This document shows positions 19,002 through 27,732 of a DNA stretch of 64,000 nucleotides, piece after piece. This DNA comes from Phycisphaera sp. GTDB taxonomy: Bacteria > Planctomycetota > Phycisphaerae > Phycisphaerales > SM1A02. The notes under the pieces are model-generated. The model saw only the letters and a program-made list of their open reading frames with translations, did not search any database and was not told the origin of the DNA. The first letter of the stretch is position 1, and the number at the start of each line of letters is the position of its first letter. The translations under genes and the position numbers were made by a program. Location of the stretch: contig WGMP01000020.1 in the NCBI GenBank assembly GCA_016124975.1, positions 28,795-92,794 of the forward strand, given 5' to 3'.

Positions 19002-20012
19002 ATGATGGGACCACTTCCAGGCGGCGTCTGCGGCGTGCGAATCCTCGGCACGGGTTCCGCCGTGCCCGAGCGGCGTCTCACCAACGCCGACTTCGCGCGC
19101 ATGATGGACACGAGCGACGAGTGGATCACGCAGCGCACGGGGATCAGGGAGCGCCGCGTCCTCGACCTCCGCACCGAAGGCTGCTCGACGCTTGCGCAGC
19201 GCGCGCTTGAGCGCGCGATCGAAAGCGCTGGAATCAAGGCCGAGGAGCTCGACCTCGTCATCGTGGCCACCGTGACGATGGAGATGACCTGCCCCTCGGT
19301 CGCCTGCCGCATCGCCTCGGCCGTCGGCGCCAGCAAGGCCGCCGCGTTCGACCTCGTCGCGGCGTGCAGCGGCTTCGTCTACGGACTCAACATGGCCGAG
19401 GGCATGATCCGCGCCGGGCGCGTCCGCACCGCGGCCGTCATCGGCGCGGAGGCGATGAGCTCGATCCTCGACTACACAGACCGCAGCGTGTCGATCCTCT
19501 TCGGCGACGCCGCGGGATGCGCGGTCATCCAGGCCGACGCGGACTCCTCGAAGGGCTGCATCTACCAGCACATGGGCGCCGATGGCTCGGGCTCGCATGC
19601 GCTCTACATCCCGCGCAGCGAGCGCGACGTGCCCGCCGAGGACGCGGAGAACCCGATTCGAATCGGATGCCTGCGCATGAACGGGAAGGAAGTCTTCCGC
19701 TTCGCCGTGACGAAGTTCAAGGAAGTCATGGAGGACGCCTTCGCGAAAACGGGCCTCACGCCCGACGACGTGAGCCAGGTGATCTGCCACCAGTCGAATG
19801 TGCGCATCATCGATGCCGCGCGCGAGAAGCTGAACATCGATCCGTCGAAGATTTACGTGAACATCGACCGCTACGGCAACTCGAGCGCGGGCAGCGTGCC
19901 GCTGTGCCTCGACGAGCTGTGGCGCGCCGGCAGGATCACGAAGGGGAAGCCCTTCATGATGGTGGCGTTCGGCGGCGGACTCACGTGGGCGTCGTCGGTG
20001 TGGAACACCTGA
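19002..20012 (+). CDS. fabH: Beta-ketoacyl-ACP synthase III
   Basis: 336 residues. FabH condenses acetyl-CoA with malonyl-ACP to start fatty-acid synthesis. The catalytic triad is complete: Cys122 (VAACSGFVYG), His263 (VICHQSNVRI) and Asn293 (RYGNSSAGSVP). The N-terminal TSDEWITQRTGIRERR segment is diagnostic. Its last codons and stop lie inside the first copy of a 27-bp tandem repeat that continues downstream. The 85-bp leader after plsX also contains short near-repeats of CGCGCAACGACAC. Confidence 0.97.
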   Translation: MMGPLPGGVCGVRILGTGSAVPERRLTNADFARMMDTSDEWITQRTGIRERRVLDLRTEGCSTLAQRALERAIESAGIKAEELDLVIVATVTMEMTCPSVACRIASAVGASKAAAFDLVAACSGFVYGLNMAEGMIRAGRVRTAAVIGAEAMSSILDYTDRSVSILFGDAAGCAVIQADADSSKGCIYQHMGADGSGSHALYIPRSERDVPAEDAENPIRIGCLRMNGKEVFRFAVTKFKEVMEDAFAKTGLTPDDVSQVICHQSNVRIIDAAREKLNIDPSKIYVNIDRYGNSSAGSVPLCLDELWRAGRITKGKPFMMVAFGGGLTWASSVWNT

Positions 20013-20070
20013 CGGGCGTCGGCGGCGTGGAACACCTCACGGGCGTCGTCGGTGTGGAACACCTCACGGA
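19990..20070 (+). repeat. 27-bp tandem repeat made from the 3' end of fabH
   Basis: Three copies at 19990-20016, 20017-20043 and 20044-20070, each close to CGTCGTCGGTGTGGAACACC plus seven bases. The first copy contains the fabH stop codon (20010-20012). A T-to-C change in later copies (CCTGACGG to CCTCACGG) alters the TGA in that register. The array fills most of the fabH-fabD spacer. Confidence 0.92.
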
Positions 20071-20095
20071 CGCCATCGGAGCGGGACTCTCCAAC

Positions 20096-21043
20096 ATGAG
20101 CAGCATCGTCTATCTCTGCCCCGGACAAGGCGCACAGGCCGTCGGCATGGCGAAGGCCTGGCGCGACGCAAGCCCCAGGGCGAAGGCCATCGTCGACGAG
20201 GCCGATCGCATCTTCGGCACGACGCCCGATGGGCGCACGCTCTCCGACATCGCCTTCAACGGGCCGCAGGAGACTCTGAACCGCACCGATCTCTCGCAGC
20301 CTGCGCTCTTCACGGCCGCGGTCGCGTGCTTCCATGCGCTGCCCGACGATCTGAGGGCGCGCCCGACCCGCGCGGTCGCAGGGCTCTCGCTCGGCGAGTA
20401 CACGGCACTCCACCTCGCGGGTGCCTTCACCTTCGAGGATGGGCTTCGGCTCGTCATGCGCCGCGGCCAACTGATGCAACAGGCCGCGGAGAGCTCCAAG
20501 GGAGGCATGGTTGCGCTTATCGGAGCCGACGAGGCCCAGGCGAACGATGTGTGCGCGCGCGCCACGGCGGAGGGCGGAGTCCTCGTCCCCGCGAACTTCA
20601 ACGCCCCCGGCCAGATCGTGCTCTCGGGCTCGATCGAGGCCTGCGACCGCGCGGTCGCCGTCTCGGGAGATGTCGGGGTGCGCGCCACCAAGCTGCAGGT
20701 CGCGGGAGCCTTCCACAGCCCCCTCATGCAGCCCGCGGCGGACAAGATGGGGGATGTCCTCTCCAAGGTCGCCCTCGCGCCGCTCGCCGCCGAGGTCTGG
20801 TCGAATGTGACGGCGAGGCCGCACGAGACCTCGAATCCTGAACTTCTTCGGCGACTTCTGGTCGAGCAGCTGGTGTCGCCTGTACGATGGAGCCAGAGTT
20901 GCGCGGCGCTCCTCGCCGCGATGGAGTCAGACGGCACGCGCGGCTCGGCCGCGTTCCACGAGCTCGCCCCCGGCAGCGTGCTCAAGGGCCTGATGCGCCG
21001 GATCGACAAGACTTGCGAGGTCATCCCACATGATGCACCGTAG
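20096..21043 (+). CDS. fabD: Malonyl-CoA:ACP transacylase
   Basis: 315 residues. FabD loads malonyl groups from CoA onto ACP. The nucleophile is Ser98 in GLSLGEYTAL and the partner is His207 in GAFHSPLM. The opening YLCPGQGAQAVGM is typical. ATG 20096 follows the tandem repeat behind fabH. The last 14 bases overlap the next gene (lipoprotein, start 21030), which suggests translational coupling. Confidence 0.96.
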   Translation: MSSIVYLCPGQGAQAVGMAKAWRDASPRAKAIVDEADRIFGTTPDGRTLSDIAFNGPQETLNRTDLSQPALFTAAVACFHALPDDLRARPTRAVAGLSLGEYTALHLAGAFTFEDGLRLVMRRGQLMQQAAESSKGGMVALIGADEAQANDVCARATAEGGVLVPANFNAPGQIVLSGSIEACDRAVAVSGDVGVRATKLQVAGAFHSPLMQPAADKMGDVLSKVALAPLAAEVWSNVTARPHETSNPELLRRLLVEQLVSPVRWSQSCAALLAAMESDGTRGSAAFHELAPGSVLKGLMRRIDKTCEVIPHDAP

Positions 21044-21824
21044 GAACACAGCCCGACTCGCCCTCTCCGCGGCTCTCGCCGCGTCGACCTTCGTGCTCGC
21101 CGTGTCGACGGGATGCGAACCCCCGCCGCCGCCGCCGCCGCCCGTCGTGGTCACGCCGAAGTACGAGCCGCCGCCACCGCCGCCGGTCACCTCGATCAAG
21201 GACCTGATGGCGCAGTACGACATCGATCCGCGCGTGAACCTCCCCGAGGACCGCGCGCCGTCGACCGATGTGCAGCGCGTCGCGGTGCTCCGCTTCTTCG
21301 ACGCCTTCGCGCGCGGCAACGCCGATGCGCTGAAGCCGATGCTCTCCGCTCCCGACCAGTTCCAGCTTGAGAGCATGGTCGAGCGCGGCGTCTTTGCGAA
21401 CACGACGAAGGAGATCACGCGCATCGACGTCCGCTGCGGCCGCCAGGACGGCAGCGACTGCGCGCTTGCGGTCTTCCATGTGGGCGAGGACTTCGAGCCT
21501 CAGCTCTGGGTGTACGCCACAGGCTCGAGCGTCGACGACGCCGCCGAGTTCGACTCGGTCGCAACGCCGCCGGGCATCATGGAGAAGCTGAGCGGCGACA
21601 ACTGGATCGCGGCGTGGTACGAGGTGCTTCGCCTCGAGCTTGCCAAGGCCGACGAGCCCGACGCGGTCATCGAGATCCCGCAGACCGATTTCACGAGCGA
21701 ACAGAACGTCAAGGAAGAGTCGCCTGGCGTGAGCCAGCCGAGCGCTCCGGGCGGTCTGCCTGGACGCCGTCTCCCGGGTGCGCCGATCGATCGTCCGCGC
21801 GCGCCTGGCTTCGGCAACAGGTGA
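21030..21824 (+). CDS. Lipoprotein of unknown function embedded in the fab cluster
   Basis: 264 residues. The N-terminus is a lipoprotein signal peptide with lipobox VSTGC (Cys29), followed by two poly-Pro stretches. Residues 55-210 form a compact domain resembling NTF2-like folds in outline (RVAVLRFFDAFARGNADALKPML followed by strands and an aromatic-rich helix GDNWIAAWYEVLRLE), but I do not recognise a family. The C-terminus is Pro/Gly-rich and disordered. It overlaps fabD by 14 bp and is followed by a terminator, so it closes the first transcription block of the fatty-acid genes. The connection to lipid synthesis is positional only. Confidence 0.75.
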   Translation: MMHRRNTARLALSAALAASTFVLAVSTGCEPPPPPPPPVVVTPKYEPPPPPPVTSIKDLMAQYDIDPRVNLPEDRAPSTDVQRVAVLRFFDAFARGNADALKPMLSAPDQFQLESMVERGVFANTTKEITRIDVRCGRQDGSDCALAVFHVGEDFEPQLWVYATGSSVDDAAEFDSVATPPGIMEKLSGDNWIAAWYEVLRLELAKADEPDAVIEIPQTDFTSEQNVKEESPGVSQPSAPGGLPGRRLPGAPIDRPRAPGFGNR

Positions 21825-21902
21825 TGTGTTCGTGATGGCGCGCCGCGGCGTCCGCTCGAAGGCCCGCCACGACCTAGACTCCCGCCACACCCTGCCCCTC
21901 CA

Positions 21903-21936
21903 CGCGGCGCTCCACTTCGGAGCGCCGCGTTTCGTT
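21903..21936 (+). terminator. Rho-independent terminator after the lipoprotein gene
   Basis: CGCGGCGCTCC (21903-21913) pairs perfectly with 21919-21929 around ACTTC and is followed by TTTCGTT. It separates the rpmF-to-lipoprotein block from fabG. Confidence 0.75.
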
Positions 21937-22003
21937 GCGGGCAGCATCTGCTCACTTCTGTAGAATCCCGCGACGCCATGGTTTCGTGGCGCGAGGGAAC
22001 ACC

Positions 22004-22756
22004 ATGGTTCAAGCAGAGCAGAAGCAGAAGCGCGTCGCCATCGTCACGGGAGCGAGCCGCGGCATCGGCCGCGCCATCGCGGAGCGCCTGGCGCGCGATG
22101 GACGCCATGTCGTGCTCGTGGCCCGCAGCGCAGAGGGCCTTGCGGCGGCCGATGCGGCCATCAAGGCCGCAGGGGGGTCGTGCGAGATCCGGCCGTGCGA
22201 CATCGCCGATGGTGCTGCGGTCGCGGCGCTCGTCGATGCCGTGGCCGAGGCGCACGGTCGCCTCGACATCCTCGTCAACAACGCGGGGATCACGCGCGAC
22301 ACCCTTCTTCTGCGCATGAGCGACGAGCAGTGGGACGAGGTCCTGAATGTGAACCTCCGGTCCGTGTTCGTGGCCGTGCGCGCGGCCATCCGCCCCATGA
22401 TGCGCGGCAAGTTCGGCCGCATCGTCAACATCGGCAGCGTCTCGGGCCTCTCGGGCAACGCGGGGCAGGCCAACTACGCCGCCGCCAAGGCCGCGCTGGT
22501 CGGCTTCACGAAGACCGTGGCCAAGGAGATGGGCGCGAAGGGCATCACCGCCAATGTGGTCGCCCCCGGCTTCATCGAGACCGACATGACCGAGGTCCTC
22601 GGCGACGCCGTGAAGACCGCGGTCCTCCCCAACATCCCCGTGCGCCGCTTCGGCAAGCCCGAGGAGATTGCGGCGGCCGTGGCCTACGCCACGAGCGACG
22701 AAGCGGGATTCCTGACCGCGCAGACGATCGTCGTCGATGGCGGCATGGCCAGCTGA
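22004..22756 (+). CDS. fabG: 3-oxoacyl-ACP reductase
   Basis: 250 residues. FabG performs the first NADPH-dependent reduction of the elongation cycle. The short-chain dehydrogenase motifs are all present: TGASRGIGRAIAERL (cofactor binding), NNAG (92-95), catalytic Ser145 (NIGSVSG), Tyr158 and Lys162 (QANYAAAKAAL), and the PGFIETDMT loop. ATG 22004 has GAGGGA seven bases upstream. An upstream TAGAAT at 21961 may be its -10 element. It is separated from the earlier fab genes by a terminator. Confidence 0.96.
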   Translation: MVQAEQKQKRVAIVTGASRGIGRAIAERLARDGRHVVLVARSAEGLAAADAAIKAAGGSCEIRPCDIADGAAVAALVDAVAEAHGRLDILVNNAGITRDTLLLRMSDEQWDEVLNVNLRSVFVAVRAAIRPMMRGKFGRIVNIGSVSGLSGNAGQANYAAAKAALVGFTKTVAKEMGAKGITANVVAPGFIETDMTEVLGDAVKTAVLPNIPVRRFGKPEEIAAAVAYATSDEAGFLTAQTIVVDGGMAS

Positions 22757-22849
22757 GTGCCTCCGGCTCGGCTGCGCGCGGCCCGGCGCCGACACCGCCG
22801 CAGCGCGGTTCTCGGAGCCTTCGACCCGCCACGGCGTGTGCAATTTCGC

Positions 22850-22855
22850 TATAGT
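22850..22855 (+). promoter_or_regulatory. Candidate -10 element upstream of the acyl carrier protein genes
   Basis: TATAGT (5 of 6 to TATAAT) lies 148 bases upstream of the acpP start in a 247-bp spacer. No convincing -35 is visible at 16-18 bp. A separate promoter for the abundant ACP would be expected. Confidence 0.4.
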
Positions 22856-23003
22856 CCGCCCCCCGAACGGGAACTTGCAGGGGCGTCCCTGCCGCGCGGC
22901 GGAAGACGCCGTCTGAAGCCCTTTCGGACCCAGTTCCGACGGGTTGGCCCACGAGGCCGATCCGACCTCGACAGAGCCCCGAATCCCCCTGAGGAGTCAG
23001 CCA

Positions 23004-23252
23004 GTGACCGACGCCGAAATCGAGAAGAAGGTCATCGAGATCGTGGCCCAGCACACCGATGCGGAGCCCGAGACGATCACCCGTGAGACGAGCTTCACCA
23101 ACGACCTGAACGCCGACAGCCTCGACATCGTCGAGCTGCTCATGGAGTTCGAGTCGCAGTTCGGCACCAAGATCCCCGACGAGCAGGCCGAGAAGATCCA
23201 CACGGTCGGCCAGGCGATCGACTTCATCAAGGCCAACCGCACGCAGGGCTGA
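23004..23252 (+). CDS. acpP: Acyl carrier protein
   Basis: 82 residues, acidic, four-helix ACP fold. The phosphopantetheine attachment site is Ser39 in LNADSLDIVELLMEFE, close to the canonical DSLD motif. GTG 23004 is chosen because GAGGAG lies about eight bases upstream and the resulting N-terminus (VTDAEIEKKVIEIVAQ) aligns with other ACPs. An upstream in-frame ATG would add an unusual 20-residue extension. It is the main carrier candidate for the surrounding Fab enzymes and lies between fabG and a second ACP gene. Confidence 0.95.
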   Translation: MTDAEIEKKVIEIVAQHTDAEPETITRETSFTNDLNADSLDIVELLMEFESQFGTKIPDEQAEKIHTVGQAIDFIKANRTQG

Positions 23253-23307
23253 TGCCCCCATGCGGCGCATGCGGGCGGCGCGTGCGCCGCTCGGAATGGC
23301 GCGCGGC

Positions 23308-23373
23308 CGAAGTTTCCCCCTCGAAGTTTTCCCCGTCGAGGTTTCCCCGTCGTGGCTCCCCCGCCGAGGTTTT
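23308..23373 (+). repeat. Degenerate 14-15 bp repeat between the two ACP genes
   Basis: Five imperfect units of the type CGAAGTTTCCCC / TCGAGGTTTCCCCG run from 23308 to just before the ATG at 23376. The repeat covers the place where a ribosome binding site for the second ACP would be; the last unit supplies GAGG about eight bases upstream of the ATG. Confidence 0.6.
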
Positions 23374-23375
23374 CA

Positions 23376-23630
23376 ATGGCTGAACCCCTGTCAGCATCCG
23401 AGATCGAGGCAAAGATCATCGAAGCGGTCGCGGACCAGCTTGGCATCGCCAAGGAAGAAGTGACCCGCGACAGCGAGTTCGACAAGATCTGCGACAGCCT
23501 CGACAAGGCCGAGCTCATGATGGAGTTCGAAGATCTCTTCGAGATCTCGATCACCGACGAGGCGGCCACCAAGCTCGCGACCGTCGCAGACGCGGTTTCC
23601 TACGTGGAGCGGGCGCTGAAGGGAGCCTGA
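23376..23630 (+). CDS. Second, divergent acyl carrier protein
   Basis: 84 residues. The fold and the attachment site (Ser41 in ICDSLDKAELMMEFE) are those of an ACP, so it should be phosphopantetheinylated. It differs from the neighbouring acpP product around the site: FDKICDSLDKAE replaces the usual LGADSLDTVE, and it has a Cys two residues before the Ser. That recognition helix (helix II) is what partner enzymes read, so the second ACP may serve a different synthase or acyltransferase. It sits 123 bp after acpP and 108 bp before fabF, all on the same strand. Confidence 0.9.
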   Translation: MAEPLSASEIEAKIIEAVADQLGIAKEEVTRDSEFDKICDSLDKAELMMEFEDLFEISITDEAATKLATVADAVSYVERALKGA

Positions 23631-23738
23631 GGTGGGCGCGGGCCGTGGCCAATCGGCCCGCCGTCAGCCGCCTCGAGTGCGAATCGACCCGACGAAAGAC
23701 CCGAAGATCCCCGGCCCAGCATCGAGGCAGCACCACCG

Positions 23739-24995
23739 ATGAGAACCGTCACGCTTCGTCGAGTCGTCGTCACCGGAATCGGCGCCGTGAGCAATCTCGG
23801 CACCTCCGCCCCCGCGACCTGGGCCGCGATGAAGGAAGGGCGCTCGGGAATCTCGCCCCTCCGCACCTTCCCGCAGAACGAGGACTGGACCGTCCGCTTC
23901 GCGGGCGAGATCCACGACTTCGATCCGTCCTCCGTGGTCGACGGCCGCGAGCAGAAGCGGATCGATCGCGTGGCGCTGCTCGCCATGGTCGCCGCCGACG
24001 AGGCCGTGCGCGATTCGGGCTACGACATCCGCAACGCGGGCGATCCGTACCGCCACGGCACGATCATCGGCTCGGGAATCGGCGGCGTTCTCACCATGGA
24101 GGAGGGCCACAAGAAGCTCCTCGAGACGGGCCCCCGCCGCGTCAGCCCCTTCGTCGTGCCCCGCCTGATGGTGAACGCGGCGCCCGGCAACGTTTCGATC
24201 CAGTTCAACCTGAAGGGGCCGAGCACAGCGGTCGCGAGCGCCTGCGCCTCGAGCGGACACGCCCTCGGGATCGCCATGCAGACGATCCAGCGCGGCGACT
24301 GCGACGTGATGCTCGCGGGCGGCGCGGAGGCTGCGATCACGCCGCTCACGCTTTCCGCGTTTGCGTCGATGAAGGCGCTCTCGACCCGCAACGACGACCC
24401 GCAGCGGGCGTCGCGTCCCTTCGACCGTGACCGCGACGGCTTTGTCCTGAGCGAGGGGTCGGCCGTCCTCATCCTCGAGGAGCTCGAGCACGCCCGCGCG
24501 CGCGGCGCGCGGATCTACGCGGAGCTCGTCGGCTACGGCGCCACGGGCGACGCCCACCACATCGCGGCCCCCGACGAGCAGGGCTCGGGCGCGTTCAAGG
24601 CCATGGAGTTCGCGCTGCGCGACGCGGAGCTCTCCGCCGACAGCGTCGGCTACATCAATGCCCACGGCACCTCGACCCCGCAGGGCGACAAGGCCGAGGT
24701 GACGGCCGTGAAGCGGCTGTTTGGCGCGCACGCCCATCGCCTCTCCATGAGCTCGACCAAGTCGATGACGGGCCACGCCCTCGGCGCGGCGGGCGGGATC
24801 GAGTCGATCGCCGCCATCATGGCGATCTACGAGGGCGTCCTCGCCCCCACCATCAACCTCGACAATCCCGACGAGGGCTTCGACCTCGACTTCGTGCCGA
24901 ACACGGCGCGGGAGCGGAAGGTCGATGTGTCGCTGAACAACACCTTCGGGTTCGGCGGCCACAACGTGTCGCTGGTGTTCAAGCGGTTCGGCTGA
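23739..24995 (+). CDS. fabF: Beta-ketoacyl-ACP synthase II
   Basis: 418 residues. FabF elongates acyl-ACP with malonyl-ACP. The Cys-His-His triad is complete: Cys169 (ASACASSGHALG), His309 (INAHGTSTPQGD) and His346 (SMTGHALGAAGG), with the conserved Lys341. The N-terminus RRVVVTGIGAVSNLG is canonical. It is the last gene of the fatty-acid group. FabZ and FabI are not in the window. Confidence 0.97.
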   Translation: MRTVTLRRVVVTGIGAVSNLGTSAPATWAAMKEGRSGISPLRTFPQNEDWTVRFAGEIHDFDPSSVVDGREQKRIDRVALLAMVAADEAVRDSGYDIRNAGDPYRHGTIIGSGIGGVLTMEEGHKKLLETGPRRVSPFVVPRLMVNAAPGNVSIQFNLKGPSTAVASACASSGHALGIAMQTIQRGDCDVMLAGGAEAAITPLTLSAFASMKALSTRNDDPQRASRPFDRDRDGFVLSEGSAVLILEELEHARARGARIYAELVGYGATGDAHHIAAPDEQGSGAFKAMEFALRDAELSADSVGYINAHGTSTPQGDKAEVTAVKRLFGAHAHRLSMSSTKSMTGHALGAAGGIESIAAIMAIYEGVLAPTINLDNPDEGFDLDFVPNTARERKVDVSLNNTFGFGGHNVSLVFKRFG

Positions 24996-25060
24996 CGCGG
25001 CCGATGGAGGAGCGCCGCGGGTGGCCCCCCCGCGACCAACTCCGCAACCTGTCGAAAGGG

Positions 25061-25081
25061 CGCCCGCAGGGGCGGGGTTTT
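25061..25081 (+). terminator. Weak terminator-like hairpin after fabF
   Basis: CGCCC (25061-25065) pairs with GGGCG (25070-25074) around GCAG and is followed by GGGTTTT. The stem has only five pairs, but it lies 66 bases after the fabF stop and ends in a T run. Confidence 0.35.
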
Positions 25082-25223
25082 CCTCGTGCGGCGCCTCCGC
25101 AGCCTCCTCACCGCCTGACCCGCCATGGATCCCGATGTTCCCACCCAGGGCGCGCATTCGATGGGCTCTTCATTTCGGGGTTCCTTCGCAAGGCCACCCC
25201 GCCTCGGTGCCGATAGACGAACC

Positions 25224-25490
25224 GTGCCCAAGGATCTTGCCCGTATTCTCAGCCTCGAGGTTCCGCTGATCGTGCAGATCGCGGAGCGCCGCATGGCGCT
25301 CTCCGAGGTCACGGCACTCACCCACGGATCGATCATCGAGCTTCCGAAGTCGATCGAGGAGCCGCTCGATGTCCTCATCAACAACACCCAGATCGGGCAC
25401 GGCCTCGCCGTCAAGGTGAGCGAGAACTTCGGAGTGCACCTGACCAAGGTCTCCTCGCTGAAGGATCGGGTCGGTGCGCTCGGCGGTTGA
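25224..25490 (+). CDS. Single SpoA-domain (FliN/FliM C-terminal type) protein
   Basis: 88 residues. The whole protein is one SpoA domain, the beta-rich fold that forms the FliN and FliM C-terminal C-ring layers of flagellar switches and the SctQ sorting platform of type III secretion. Recognisable segments are LARILSLEVPLIVQIAERRM, the turn HGSIIELPKSIEEPLDVLIN and the C-terminal VSENFGVHLTKV. GTG 25224 is preferred because it starts where family members start. ATGs at 25125 and 25161 would add 21-33 unconserved residues. No other flagellar gene is present here. Confidence 0.8.
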   Translation: MPKDLARILSLEVPLIVQIAERRMALSEVTALTHGSIIELPKSIEEPLDVLINNTQIGHGLAVKVSENFGVHLTKVSSLKDRVGALGG

Positions 25491-25573
25491 GCGCCCCCTG
25501 TAGGAACCCCGCGGCGGGGTACCTTCCGTTCGCCGCCTCGCCGCTCCAGCTCTCCTACCCCGAAGACCCGCGC

Positions 25574-27586
25574 ATGCCCCGCAACATCCCTGTCGGAAAC
25601 GGCGAGATGCTCGTCGCGTTCGACGACCAGTACCAGATGCGCGACCTCTACTGGCCGCATGTCGGCCAGCCGAACCACACCTGCGGGCATCGGCAGCGCT
25701 TCGGCGTGTGGGCCGACGGCGAGTTCGCGTGGATCGACGACGGCGAGTGGACGCGCGACCTCCGCTACCGCCCCGACACGCTCGTGACCGAGGTCCGCCT
25801 CAGGCACGAGCGGCTCGGCGTCGAGGTGATCGCCAACGACGCGGTCGACTACTGGAGCCCCGTCTACTTCCGCCGCGTGGTCGTGACCGACCTCCTCGGC
25901 CGCGCCCGCGATGTGCGCGTCTTCTTCCACCACGACATCAGCGTCAACGAGTCGCCCGTCGGCGACACGGTGATGTTCGACCCGTCGTCGGGCGGTCTCG
26001 TCCACTACAAGGACAGCGTCTACTTCCTCGTGAACGGCTGCGTGTCGGGGCGCTTCGGCATCGACCACTGGGCGACGGGCGCGAAGCGGATCGGCGACGC
26101 GGAAGGCACCTGGCGCGACGCAGAGGACGGGCTTCTGTCGCGGCACGCGATCGCACAAGGCTCGGTCGACTCGACCGTCGGCTTCCAGATCGCGCTGGCG
26201 CCGTGGGGCTCGGGAAGCCTCCACTGCTGGCTCGCCGCGGGCCGCTCGCACGAGGCGGTGCTCGCGCTCAACGAGAAGGTGCGCATCAAGAGCCCGCAGC
26301 GCATGATGGACCGCACCGAGGCGTACTGGCGGCTCTGGGCGCTGAAGGAGCCGCTCGACCTCTCGCCCCTGCCCGAGCGCCTGCGCGACATGTTCGTGCG
26401 CAGCCAGGTGATCTGCCGCACGCAGATCGACAACAACGGCGCGATCATCGCCGCGAACGACTACGACATCACGCACTTCGCGGGCGACACCTACTCGTAC
26501 ATGTGGCCGCGCGACGGCGCGCTCGTGTCGCATGCGCTCGTCCTTGCGGGCCACGGCGAGCTCTCGCGCAACTTCTTCCGCTTCTGCGAGAAGGTCATCA
26601 CCAAGGACGGCTACTTCCTCCACAAGTACAACCCGACGGGAACGCTCGCGTCGAGCTGGCATCCGTCGGTGCTCGACGGGCAGCGCGTGCTGCCGATCCA
26701 GCAGGACGAGACCTCGCTCGTGATCTGGGCGCTCAGGCGGCACTTCCAGGTCTTCCGCGACGTGGAGTTCATCAAGACGACCTACAACACGCTCGTGGTC
26801 GAGCCGGCGAACTGGATCCTCCGCTACCGCGACCACAACGGTCTTCCGCAGCCGTCGTGGGACCTGTGGGAGGAGCGCCGCGGCGTCCATCTCTTCACCG
26901 TCGCCTCGACGATCGGCGCCTTGAAGGCGGCCGCGAGCTTTGCGCAGGACATGGGCGCCTACGACCGCGCCGCCGAGTTCAACGAGGGCGCCGAGCGGAT
27001 GCGCGGCGCGATGATCCGCCACATGTGGGAGCCCGACCGCGGCCGCTTCGCGCGCATGGCGACGCCGCTCGCCGACGGCTCCTACCGCCTCGACATGACG
27101 ATCGACGCGTCGGCGTTCGCGCTCTTCGCGTTCGGCGCGATGAGCGCAGGGGACCCAAAGGTGGTCTCGCACATGGAGGCCGTGCGCGAGCGGCTCTGGG
27201 TGAAGACCCACATCGGCGGGATCGCGCGCTATGAGAACGACTACTACCACCGCGTCGAGCACTCGAACGTGGCGGATGTGCCTGGGAACCCGTGGGTGAT
27301 CTGCACGCTGTGGATCGCGCAGTGGCTCATCGACCGTGCGGACACCCTCGAGGGACTCGAGCAGGCGCTCCCGTACCTGCACTGGACCGCCGACCGCGCG
27401 TTCCCGTCGGGCGTGCTCGCCGAGCAGTTCGACCCCTACACGGGCGGCGCGATCTCGGTGAGCCCGCTGACCTGGTCGCACGCGACGGTGATGATCGTGA
27501 CGATCAAGTACCTGCTGAAGCACGCGCAGCTGACGGGGCGGCCCTCGGGAAGCCTCGCGGAGCGCGCGTACCAGCGCACGCGCTGA
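25574..27586 (+). CDS. Glycoside hydrolase family 15 (glucoamylase-like)
   Basis: 670 residues. GH15 enzymes release glucose from the non-reducing ends of alpha-glucans or alpha-glucosides with inversion. The N-terminal 270 residues form the beta-sandwich domain; the rest is the (alpha/alpha)6 barrel. The general acid candidate is in WDLWEERRGVHLFT (Glu433/Glu434) and the general base is Glu617 in VLAEQFDPYTGG. The AGDTYSYMWPRDGALVSHAL segment is also characteristic. No signal peptide is visible, so it is probably cytoplasmic and may act on glycogen, maltodextrin or trehalose. The start at ATG 25574 excludes an unconserved upstream extension. Confidence 0.92.
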   Translation: MPRNIPVGNGEMLVAFDDQYQMRDLYWPHVGQPNHTCGHRQRFGVWADGEFAWIDDGEWTRDLRYRPDTLVTEVRLRHERLGVEVIANDAVDYWSPVYFRRVVVTDLLGRARDVRVFFHHDISVNESPVGDTVMFDPSSGGLVHYKDSVYFLVNGCVSGRFGIDHWATGAKRIGDAEGTWRDAEDGLLSRHAIAQGSVDSTVGFQIALAPWGSGSLHCWLAAGRSHEAVLALNEKVRIKSPQRMMDRTEAYWRLWALKEPLDLSPLPERLRDMFVRSQVICRTQIDNNGAIIAANDYDITHFAGDTYSYMWPRDGALVSHALVLAGHGELSRNFFRFCEKVITKDGYFLHKYNPTGTLASSWHPSVLDGQRVLPIQQDETSLVIWALRRHFQVFRDVEFIKTTYNTLVVEPANWILRYRDHNGLPQPSWDLWEERRGVHLFTVASTIGALKAAASFAQDMGAYDRAAEFNEGAERMRGAMIRHMWEPDRGRFARMATPLADGSYRLDMTIDASAFALFAFGAMSAGDPKVVSHMEAVRERLWVKTHIGGIARYENDYYHRVEHSNVADVPGNPWVICTLWIAQWLIDRADTLEGLEQALPYLHWTADRAFPSGVLAEQFDPYTGGAISVSPLTWSHATVMIVTIKYLLKHAQLTGRPSGSLAERAYQRTR

Positions 27587-27732
27587 TAACGGACTTCGAT
27601 GCATGCGCGACATGCGCGTTTCCTGTGCGGTCGCGCATCGATTCGCGGCGCGAGTGGTGCTACATTTTCGGCGTCGGTGCGCAGCGTTCGAGCAGGCCGC
27701 GCGCCGACCCGCTGCCGAAACAGACGCACGCC

